Shown here: one piece after another, positions 1-6,195 of the stretch
Numbering within the stretch: position 1 is the stretch's first letter
Layout: each line of letters starts with the position of its first letter
DNA from: JBQCHF01 sp051953655
GTDB taxonomy: Bacteria > Actinomycetota > Actinomycetes > Motilibacterales > Motilibacteraceae
Direction of reading: 5' to 3'
Assembly (NCBI GenBank): GCA_051953655.1
Contig: JBQCIO010000207.1
Coordinates: 1-11,040, forward strand
DNA length: 11,040 bases
Notes under the pieces: generated by a model
Databases searched by the model: none
What the model saw: the letters and a program-made list of their open reading frames with translations, nothing else
Told to the model about the DNA's origin: nothing
Translations under genes and position numbers: made by a program

Positions 1-883
1 CCGGCACCCAGTCGACGCCGCGGGCGTCGAGGCCCTTGACCTGCGCGTCGCGCAGGGCGGGCGCGATGCGCCCCTGCCGGGTCGTCACGTGCAGCGCGAG
101 CCGGTCCAGGCCCGGAGCGAGCGCGTCGATCCGCACGTCGAGCACGGTGTGCGCCTTGACCACGAGCCCGCGCCCGCCCGGCGCATCGGCGGGCCCGGAC
201 GGACCGAACACGTCGACGTCGACGACGGCGGGGGCGTCCTGCGGGTTGGCCAGGCGCAGGGCGGCGGTGCGTCCGACGCCGGTGCCGGAGCCGACGAACC
301 AGGCGTCGGTGACCGGGCGCGGGCAGGCCTGGCTGGACAGGCCGCGCAGCGGTCCGGAGTCGGTGCGCACGGTCTCGGTGGCGGCCAGGCCGGGGGCCAG
401 CCCGCCGTCGGCGTGCACGAGCACCGGCGGGGTGCCCTTGGTCGGCGACCAGTGCGCCTGCGCCCCGGCGGTGGTGGTCCGCGCTCCCGGCGCCGGGGCG
501 CCAGGGCCGGTGGGGGCGCCGAGGTCGCTGAGGGTGAGCAGACCCGTCCCGCCGTCGGGGGCCAGGGCGGTGGAGGCGGCGACCCGCACCTGGCTGTCCG
601 GCTGCCGGGAGGGGTCGGTGCAGACGGCGCTGGCCGCGGCCCGCGGCAGCACCCGTGCGGCCGGCCGCGGAACCGTGGAGCTGCCCGGGGCGGGACGGGT
701 GGCGTAGGCGGCACCGGCGGTGACCAGCCCCAGGGTCAGCACCCCGGCCAGCGCGGCGGCGGGCCGGGTGAGGACGCCGGCGCCGGTGGCGTCCCCGGTG
801 CGGCGACGGCGGGCGCGCCGGCCCGGCACGGGGGTCCGGTCGCCCGGGGCGCCGGGCGTGCTCGGCGTGCTCGACGTGCTCAC
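1..883 (-). CDS. DUF5719 family membrane-anchored protein, 3' end outside window
   Basis: The first 294 codons of a gene that continues past the left edge. The GTG start (883-881) overlaps the TGA of the upstream glycosyltransferase (882-880) as GTGA, and GGGAG lies about 6-7 nt before it, so the two are probably translationally coupled. The protein begins with a short basic cytoplasmic tail (RRARRRR-like, residues ~22-30), then one hydrophobic segment (~44-62), then a Pro/Ala/Gly-rich exported region. The stretch WFVGSGTGVGRTAALRLANP, followed by a V-DVDVFGPSGP run, is typical of DUF5719, an actinobacterial family of unknown function found next to family 2 glycosyltransferases. Inference: a cell-surface accessory of the neighbouring enzyme. 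The family assignment is from recognition of motifs; no catalytic residues can be named. Confidence 0.83.
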   Translation of the reverse strand, partial: MSTSSTPSTPGAPGDRTPVPGRRARRRRTGDATGAGVLTRPAAALAGVLTLGLVTAGAAYATRPAPGSSTVPRPAARVLPRAAASAVCTDPSRQPDSQVRVAASTALAPDGGTGLLTLSDLGAPTGPGAPAPGARTTTAGAQAHWSPTKGTPPVLVHADGGLAPGLAATETVRTDSGPLRGLSSQACPRPVTDAWFVGSGTGVGRTAALRLANPQDAPAVVDVDVFGPSGPADAPGGRGLVVKAHTVLDVRIDALAPGLDRLALHVTTRQGRIAPALRDAQVKGLDARGVDWVP

Positions 884-3800
884 GAGGTGCTCCCGGAGGG
901 CGGGACGTCTGCGGCGCCGACGGCATCGAGGGTGCCGTCGGCCCGGGGGCCGGCAGGCACGGGCGAGGAGCCGGCGTGGTCGGACGCGTCGTCCGCGCCC
1001 GGTCGCTCCGTCCCGCTCGTGCCGCCCACGCGCTGACGCGGGGCGGTGGGCGGCGCGGCCTCGGTCTCCGGCACGCCCTCCGCCTCGTCGCCGCTGTCGG
1101 CGCCCCGGCGGCCCGTCGGCAGGGCGAGGACGAGCGCGAGCAGCGCGAGGGCGCCCTCGGCGACCAGCCACCAGGGCCGGCCGGCCGGGTCGTGGGACAC
1201 CGCGAGGAGGCCACCGGCCGCCGGCAGGGCGAAGCCCTGGGCCCACCCGTCGACGACCACCGGCTCCAGCGGCACGCCATCGAGCGTGGCCCGCCAGCCG
1301 GCGTCGGCGCGGTCGGCCAGCACCGCCAGCCGGCCGGTGCCGCCGGCCGGCACGGGGCCGCCGCCCGCGACCTCGCCGGCCGGCAGCAGGGTGGCGGTGT
1401 CGCCGTCGACGACCCGCAGCCGTCCGGCCGGCACGTCCACCCGCCACAGCGTGGTGCCGCCCTGGGCGCTGAGCCGGGTCAGGCCGGGGACGCCGTCGAG
1501 CACCTCGGCCAGGCCGGGATCCACCGGCGGGGCGAGCACGACGTAGCGGACCGCGAAGGAGGCCAGCCGCTGGGCCAGGCCCGGCTGCTCCGCACCGGTC
1601 GGGTCGCCGGTCGCGCCGGCGGCGGGCGAGGACGCCTCGGTGCCGGTGGCCAGCGCCGAGACCGCGGCGGCAAGCGGGGCCGACTGCGCGACCGAGGGCG
1701 TGAGCTCGGCGTCGCCGAGGCGCGGGCCGGTGGCGTCCAGCAGCGCATAGGTGAGCCGGTCGCCGTGCCCGCGGAGCACCAGGGCGCGGGGCGCCTGCGC
1801 GGTGGCGGCGTCGGCAGCCACGAACGCCGGCAGCGGCTGGGCGGCGCTGCGGTGCAGCGGGTCCTCAGCGCCGTCCGCGAGCCACCAGCCGCCGGCCAGC
1901 AGCGGGGCCACGCCGGCCGCCACCAGCCGCAGCACCGCCGCCGGCGGGCGCCCGCCGAAGCTCGTCCCGGCCACGCGGGCGCGCCGGCCCTCCGCGCCCA
2001 CCCCCGCGGCGGCCACGGCACCCAGGGCGACCAGCGCCGTGGGCACGCCGGGCCAGGCCGGCACGTGCAGTTCGGTGCCCGGCACCAGGACGGTGGCGCG
2101 GCTGACCAGGAGCCCGGCGACCCAGCCGGTGGCCACGGCCGCCCAGGCCAGGGCCACGGCGACCCGGCGGTCGGGGCGCAGCAGCGCGCCCAGCGCGGCC
2201 AGCAGCACGCCGGCCCCCAGCAGCACCGGGGTGGCCGCGGGCCCGCCGGGGTGCCAGAGCAGGACGGCGAGCGGGTCCAGCCGTGGCTCGGCGAGGCCCG
2301 GCCCCGGAAGGCCCGGCTCGCGCAGGAGCAGGCCGGGGTGGGACACCAGCCGCAGCGACCAGGGCAGCAGCACCACCGGGGCGACCGCGAGCACGGCCAG
2401 CGGACGGAGCCGGTCCCGACCGCGCAGCACCAGCACGCCGGCGGCCGCGAACGGCACGGCGAGCAGCCAGGTGAGCGGCACGAAGGCGGCGGCCACCGCC
2501 AGGCCCAGCCCGGTGGCCCAGGCGGCCGACCTGCCGCTGGGGCCCGACGATGAGAGGTCCCTCGAGGACGCGGACGGGCCGCGCAGGCCGAGCGTGCTCG
2601 CCGCACCGCGGGCCAGCAGCGGCAGGAGCACCACGACGACGGCGGTGCCCAGGCGCCCGGCCGACACCGCGCCCACCGCGGCCGGCACCAGCGCGTAGGT
2701 GAGCGCGCCCCAGACCCGCAGCACGGTGGAGGACGTCAGCCGGCCCAGCGCGGACCAGGCGGTGAGCCCGGCCAGCGGCACCGCGCCCAGCAGCAGCACC
2801 GAGACGGCGAGGGAGGCCTTGCCCAGCAGCACCGTGGCCAGCAGCGCCACGACCGCGAGCCACGGCGGCGCGGTGGACCCGTCGCCGAGCCCCACCGGGT
2901 GCCAGGCCGAGGCGTAGGTGCGCCACAGGTCGCTCGCGCCGTCCGGGGCCGGCAGCAGCGCGCCGCCGAGCAGCCGCCCGCCGCCGCCGACCAGACCCCG
3001 CTCGGCCACCAGGGCGAGCAGGACGAGGCCGAGCGTGAGCGCGACGCCGGGGCGGCGCAGGACGCGCAGCAGCCCGCCGGTCGGTGACGAGACGACCTCG
3101 TCGAGCTCCTCGCTGCCCGGGCCCGACTCCACCGCCCCCAGGGAGGCACCGGGCTCGGCGGCGCCGCCGGAGCGGTGCCGACCGGTGCCGGCGGGCCGGT
3201 GCTGCGTCCCCAACGAGCCCAGCGCCTCGCCGAGGTGGCGCAGCGTGGCCGACGGCGGGGCGAGCAGGCGACCCACCGCCCGGTGCGGGAGGGTGGCGGT
3301 GCGCCGCCGGGCCGCGCGGGCGCGGACGACGCGTCCGGGGCGCAGCAGGACGGCGAGCAGCGCGCTCAGCTCGTCCAGCGCGTCGCCCGGCGCCTTGGCC
3401 AGCAGGTAGGCCACCGACCGGAGCAGGGTGCCCAGCAGCACCCGGACCAGGACCAGCGGGACCGCCCAGAGGGGGGCGTTGGCCAGCAGCACGTGCAGCG
3501 CGCTGCGGCGGTCGACCAGGTGCGGGCGGTGCACGCGGCCGGCGTCGATGCGGCGGCGGCCGCGGGCGGCGGCCTCGGCGTGCCGGACGACCGCGTCGGT
3601 CACGCAGACCACGCGATGGCCGGCGCGGTTGGCCCGCCAGCCCAGGTCGACGTCGTCGCGGAACATGGCGAGGGCGGGGTCCAGGCCGCCGAGGGCGTCC
3701 CAGACGTCCCGGCGGACCAGCATCCCCGCCGAGCCCACGGCCAGGACGTCGTGGACGCCGTCGTGCTGGCCCTGGTCCTGCTCGCGCCGCTCCAGGCCGG

Positions 3801-4323
3801 TCTCGCGCCGGCCCGACCCGGCGATGGTCACGCCGACCTCGAGCAGCCGGCGCCGGTCCGACCAGTCCAGGACCTTGGGGCCGGCCACCGCCACGCTGGG
3901 CATCAGGTCGACGGTCTCGAGCAGCCGGGCGAGCGCGTCGGGGTCGGGGGCGCAGTCGTCGTGCAGGACCCAGACCCACTCGACCCGCTCGTGCGCCGGG
4001 CCGGAGCCGGGCGGTGCCGGGGTGGCCCCCAGCCGGGAGACGGTGGCGTTGAGCGCGGCGCCGAACCCGGTGCCGGCGGGCTCGGTGAGGATGCTCGCCT
4101 CGCCCAGGCGGGCGGCCAGCAGCTCGCGGCTGCCGTCGGTGCTGCCGGTGTCGACCGCGACCAGCCGCTCCGGGCGGCGGGTCTGGGCGTCGAGGGCGTC
4201 GAGGACGTCGGGCAGCCAGCGACGACCGTCGTGCGTGACCAGCACGGCGGTGACGACGTGGCGCGGGGCGGTGCGGCCACCGAGAGCGACGGCCTCGGGG
4301 CTCGCGGCGAAAGAGGTGCTCAT
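880..4323 (-). CDS. Large family 2 glycosyltransferase with multi-pass membrane region
   Basis: 1147 residues, ATG at 4323. Residues ~22-300 are a GT-A fold family 2 glycosyltransferase: the start VTAVLVTHDGRRWLPDVLDA, the nucleotide-sugar motif AVDTGSTDGS (~56-65), a metal-binding HDDCAPD (121-127) and FRDDVDLGWR (221-230), the usual acidic acceptor-site motif. Residues ~278-330 are hydrophobic, ~340-415 form a polar linker, and from ~420 about ten further membrane segments follow, with a presumed extracytoplasmic Ala/Gly-rich domain before a final membrane helix. The last ~85 residues are hydrophilic and acidic, probably disordered. The C-terminal half recalls membrane (GT-C-like) transferases, but I see no diagnostic motif. 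It likely moves a sugar onto a lipid-linked or envelope acceptor. It overlaps the DUF5719 gene by 4 bp (GTGA). No clear ribosome-binding site; TAGGCT about 12 nt before the ATG could be a -10 giving a very short leader. Confidence 0.9.
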   Translation of the reverse strand: MSTSFAASPEAVALGGRTAPRHVVTAVLVTHDGRRWLPDVLDALDAQTRRPERLVAVDTGSTDGSRELLAARLGEASILTEPAGTGFGAALNATVSRLGATPAPPGSGPAHERVEWVWVLHDDCAPDPDALARLLETVDLMPSVAVAGPKVLDWSDRRRLLEVGVTIAGSGRRETGLERREQDQGQHDGVHDVLAVGSAGMLVRRDVWDALGGLDPALAMFRDDVDLGWRANRAGHRVVCVTDAVVRHAEAAARGRRRIDAGRVHRPHLVDRRSALHVLLANAPLWAVPLVLVRVLLGTLLRSVAYLLAKAPGDALDELSALLAVLLRPGRVVRARAARRRTATLPHRAVGRLLAPPSATLRHLGEALGSLGTQHRPAGTGRHRSGGAAEPGASLGAVESGPGSEELDEVVSSPTGGLLRVLRRPGVALTLGLVLLALVAERGLVGGGGRLLGGALLPAPDGASDLWRTYASAWHPVGLGDGSTAPPWLAVVALLATVLLGKASLAVSVLLLGAVPLAGLTAWSALGRLTSSTVLRVWGALTYALVPAAVGAVSAGRLGTAVVVVLLPLLARGAASTLGLRGPSASSRDLSSSGPSGRSAAWATGLGLAVAAAFVPLTWLLAVPFAAAGVLVLRGRDRLRPLAVLAVAPVVLLPWSLRLVSHPGLLLREPGLPGPGLAEPRLDPLAVLLWHPGGPAATPVLLGAGVLLAALGALLRPDRRVAVALAWAAVATGWVAGLLVSRATVLVPGTELHVPAWPGVPTALVALGAVAAAGVGAEGRRARVAGTSFGGRPPAAVLRLVAAGVAPLLAGGWWLADGAEDPLHRSAAQPLPAFVAADAATAQAPRALVLRGHGDRLTYALLDATGPRLGDAELTPSVAQSAPLAAAVSALATGTEASSPAAGATGDPTGAEQPGLAQRLASFAVRYVVLAPPVDPGLAEVLDGVPGLTRLSAQGGTTLWRVDVPAGRLRVVDGDTATLLPAGEVAGGGPVPAGGTGRLAVLADRADAGWRATLDGVPLEPVVVDGWAQGFALPAAGGLLAVSHDPAGRPWWLVAEGALALLALVLALPTGRRGADSGDEAEGVPETEAAPPTAPRQRVGGTSGTERPGADDASDHAGSSPVPAGPRADGTLDAVGAADVPPSGSTS

Positions 4324-4671
4324 GGGCGGGGCAAGAGCCTACGTCAGGCCCGCGCACGCTCGGTCGGCCTGAAGGTGCAGCCGGTCAGCACCCGGCCGGG
4401 CGTCGCGGCCGGTTCAGCGTCGGGACGCCGTGCGGGCGAGAGGTGTGGCCGGTCGGGCGGCGGCTCTCGCCGGCCGGCCGCGGCTTACGTCCGAGGAGGT
4501 GAGGGCTATAGGCCACAGTTCCTCGGACGCAAGGCGTTACGTGAGCCGCCGGCGGGCCGCCTTGCCAGACCCGAGCGCCGGCTCCCCGTCATCAGCGCCT
4601 TTCGCCTCGAAGAGGACTGCAGCGCGGCGTCGAACCGCGAGCGAGCGTGCGCCGCGGTCACGAAGGAGCGC
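4324..4671. other. 348-bp intergenic region between whiB2 and the glycosyltransferase
   Basis: No convincing gene on either strand: open frames crossing it are Arg/Ser/Pro-rich with poor third-position GC bias. It would hold the 3' untranslated part and terminator of whiB2 and the promoter of the glycosyltransferase, both read leftwards. The only clear structure is the pair of stem-loops at 4488-4565. The sequence around 4485-4545 is less GC-rich than the flanks and contains the direct repeat TTACGT at 4485-4490 and 4537-4542. Confidence 0.7.
4488..4565. other. Two adjacent stem-loops downstream of whiB2
   Basis: First stem: CGTCCGAGGA (4488-4497) pairs perfectly with TCCTCGGACG (4520-4529) around a 22-nt loop containing CTATAG. 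Second stem: GCAAGGCG (4529-4536) pairs perfectly with CGCCTTGC (4558-4565) around a 21-nt loop that itself contains the 10-bp palindrome CCGCCGGCGG (4546-4555). The stems share one base and sit 107-184 nt downstream of the whiB2 stop, read on the minus strand. They could form the whiB2 terminator or 3' structure, or a small RNA. There is no U-run after either stem on either strand. Confidence 0.5.
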
Positions 4672-4953
4672 TCAAACCGCCCGCTTCTTGATCCGGCGCC
4701 GCTCGCGCTCGGACAGGCCGCCCCAGATGCCGAAGCGCTCGTCGTTGAGCAGGGCGTACTCGAGGCATTCGGAGCGGACCTCGCACCCGAGGCAGACCCG
4801 CTTGGCCTCCCGGGTCGAGCCGCCCTTCTCGGGGAAGAACGCCTCCGGGTCGGTCTGGGCGCACAGGGCTCGCTCCTGCCACGCCAGCTCTCCGGAAGGC
4901 TCCTCGGCGAACCCGTCGACGAGCGGGAACACCTCGTTAGCCACGCCGCCCAT
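4672..4953 (-). CDS. whiB2: WhiB-family iron-sulfur transcription regulator, WhiB2/WhmD type
   Basis: 93 residues. WhiB proteins bind a [4Fe-4S] cluster through four cysteines and act with the primary sigma factor; WhiB2/WhmD is the septation and cell-division member. The four ligands are C31 (in RALCAQTDPEAFFPEKGG), C54 and C57 (VCLGCEV) and C63 (SECLEYAL), spacing C-X22-C-X2-C-X5-C. The G-I-W-G-G turn is at 75-79 and the basic DNA-contact tail (RERRRIKKR) follows. The core is nearly identical to mycobacterial WhiB2 as I remember it, with similar length (89 residues there). ATG at 4953 is chosen because GAGGAGG lies 4 nt upstream; a GTG directly before it is an alternative. It is divergent from fbiA, matching the Mycobacterium whiB2-fbiA-fbiB order. 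A likely sigma-A type promoter is at 5065-5094. Confidence 0.95.
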   Translation of the reverse strand: MGGVANEVFPLVDGFAEEPSGELAWQERALCAQTDPEAFFPEKGGSTREAKRVCLGCEVRSECLEYALLNDERFGIWGGLSERERRRIKKRAV

Positions 4954-5064
4954 CACGCCTCCTCGACCCTGCTCACGCTGTCTCCCCGCTGTGGTGCCCG
5001 CTCCAGCACGCGCCGCCGCTCCACTAGCCCGAACGACGCCCGGCAGGCGGACGACACGTGTGGA

Positions 5065-5094
5065 ATTACAAGCGCGTCGGTACGTGCGCGTCAA
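5065..5094 (-). promoter_or_regulatory. Probable primary-sigma promoter of whiB2
   Basis: Read on the minus strand: TTGACG (5094-5089) as -35, an 18-bp spacer, and TGTAAT (5070-5065) as -10, both close to the consensus and unusual in such GC-rich DNA. The start would fall near 5058, on the palindrome ACACGTGT (5054-5061), leaving a leader of about 105 nt before the ATG at 4953. The palindrome could be an operator at the start site. Confidence 0.5.
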
Positions 5095-5114
5095 GCGGGT
5101 CAGTGATATTCGGG

Positions 5115-5149
5115 CCGCCCGGGCGGGTGGTGCGACCGCCCCGCGGGGC
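5115..5149. repeat. Two GC palindromes in the fbiA leader region
   Basis: CCGCCCGGGCGG (5115-5126) and GCCCCGCGGGGC (5138-5149) are perfect 12-bp palindromes between the whiB2 promoter and the fbiA ribosome-binding site. They may fold in the fbiA leader or act as operator half-sites. In DNA this rich in G and C, short palindromes are common, so significance is modest. An AT-richer GATATT at 5105-5110 just upstream could be the fbiA -10, but no good -35 is visible. Confidence 0.35.
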
Positions 5150-5176
5150 CGATCCGCGTGCTGGGAGGATGACGGC

Positions 5177-6178
5177 ATGCGCATCGTCGTCCCCGCCGGC
5201 GGCATCGGCGGAGCCCGCTTCCTCCGCGGCCTGCTCGCCCACCTCGGCATCTCCCCCGGGTCCTCCGACGGCTCGTCGGAGCAGCACGAGGTGACGGTGA
5301 TCGGCAACACCGGCGACGACATCACCCTGTTCGGGCTGCGGGTCTGCCCGGACCTGGACACGGTGATGTACACACTCGGCGGCGGCATCCACGAGGAGCA
5401 GGGCTGGGGCCGGGCCGACGAGACCTACGTGGTCAAGTCCGAGCTGGCCGCCTACGGCGCGGAGCCGCAGTGGTTCGGGCTGGGCGACCGCGACATCGCC
5501 ACCCACGTCGTGCGCACGCAGATGCTCGACGCCGGCTACCCGCTCAGCGCCGTCACCGAGGCGCTGTGCGCCCGCTGGCAGCCGGGGGTGCGGCTGCTGC
5601 CGATGAGCGACGACCGGATCGAGACCCACGTCGTCATCGAGGACGAGCAGGGCCGGCGGGCGGTGCACTTCCAGGAGTACTGGGTGCGGCTGCACGCCGC
5701 GCCGGACGCGCTGTCCGTGACTGCCGTGGGCGCGGAGAACGCCACGCCGGCGCCCGGCGTGCTCGAGGCGATCGCGGCCGCCGACGTCGTCCTGCTGCCG
5801 CCGTCGAACCCGGTGGTGTCCATCGGCACGGTGCTGGCGGTGCCCGGCGTCGCCGAGGCGTTCCGCTCGGCGCAGGCGCCCGTCGTCGGCCTCTCGCCCA
5901 TCGTCGGCGGCGCGCCGGTGCGGGGCATGGCCGACAAGGTGCTGGCCGCCGTCGGCGTGGAGGCCACCGCCGAGGCGGTGGCCCGGCACTTCGGCCCCCG
6001 CAGCGGCGGCGGGCTGCTGGACGGCTGGCTGGTCGACGAGCGCGACGCCGCCGCGGTGGAGCCGGTGCAGGCAGCGGGCATCGCCTGTCGCGCGGTCCCG
6101 CTGATGATGACCGACGTCGAGGCGACCGCGGCGATGGCCGCGGCGGCGCTGGAGCTGGCCGCGGAGGTTCGGGCATGA
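5177..6178 (+). CDS. fbiA: 2-phospho-L-lactate/phosphoenolpyruvate transferase FbiA (CofD)
   Basis: 333 residues, full length for the family. FbiA/CofD joins the deazaflavin Fo to the phospho-three-carbon unit of a GDP-activated intermediate. In mycobacteria the unit is phosphoenolpyruvate and the product is dehydro-F420-0; by relationship that is expected here. Visible motifs: a glycine-rich N-terminus VVPAGGIGGARFLRGL (4-19), NTGDD (44-48), WFGLGDRDIATH (99-110) and PPSNPVVSIGTVLAVPGV (208-225) with the conserved P-S-N-P. ATG at 5177 is fixed by the family start and by GGGAGG (5163-5168), 8 nt upstream; the frame is open further upstream but that part is not protein-like. The stop TGA (6176-6178) overlaps an ATG at 6175, the start of a six-codon frame that leads to fbiB. 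Cytoplasmic; first gene of an fbiA-fbiB operon. Confidence 0.96.
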   Translation: MRIVVPAGGIGGARFLRGLLAHLGISPGSSDGSSEQHEVTVIGNTGDDITLFGLRVCPDLDTVMYTLGGGIHEEQGWGRADETYVVKSELAAYGAEPQWFGLGDRDIATHVVRTQMLDAGYPLSAVTEALCARWQPGVRLLPMSDDRIETHVVIEDEQGRRAVHFQEYWVRLHAAPDALSVTAVGAENATPAPGVLEAIAAADVVLLPPSNPVVSIGTVLAVPGVAEAFRSAQAPVVGLSPIVGGAPVRGMADKVLAAVGVEATAEAVARHFGPRSGGGLLDGWLVDERDAAAVEPVQAAGIACRAVPLMMTDVEATAAMAAAALELAAEVRA

Positions 6179-6195
6179 CGGTGGTTCGGGCATGA
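6162..6195 (+). repeat. 17-bp tandem duplication at the fbiA/fbiB junction
   Basis: Copy 1 CGGAGGTTCGGGCATGA (6162-6178) and copy 2 CGGTGGTTCGGGCATGA (6179-6195) are directly adjacent and differ at one base, which alters the Shine-Dalgarno core GGAGG to GGTGG in copy 2. Each copy contains an ATGA stop/start overlap. The first carries the fbiA stop, the second the fbiB start. Confidence 0.9.
6175..6195 (+). CDS. Six-codon reading frame bridging fbiA and fbiB (MTVVRA)
   Basis: ATG at 6175 overlaps the fbiA stop; the frame reads M-T-V-V-R-A and ends with TGA 6193-6195, which overlaps the fbiB ATG at 6192. It has the best ribosome-binding site of the junction: GGAGG (6163-6167) 7 nt upstream, whereas the fbiB ATG has only the altered GGTGG at that distance. 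It may act as a coupling relay that hands ribosomes from fbiA to fbiB. The peptide itself is unlikely to matter, being a copy of the fbiA C-terminus (VRA). Translation is not shown by sequence alone. Confidence 0.35.
   Translation: MTVVRA

Noticed and set aside
976..2553. Long open frame on the plus strand opposite the glycosyltransferase
   Set aside because: Gln/Gly/Arg-rich translation without domains, and fully antisense to a well-supported gene; typical of GC-rich DNA.
3175..5106. 643-codon plus-strand frame across the glycosyltransferase start and whiB2
   Set aside because: Runs antisense to two recognised genes and through the intergenic gap with no homology or ribosome-binding site.
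4430..5176. Upstream in-frame extension of fbiA
   Set aside because: Arg/Ser-rich, antisense to whiB2, and family start plus ribosome-binding site place the start at 5177.
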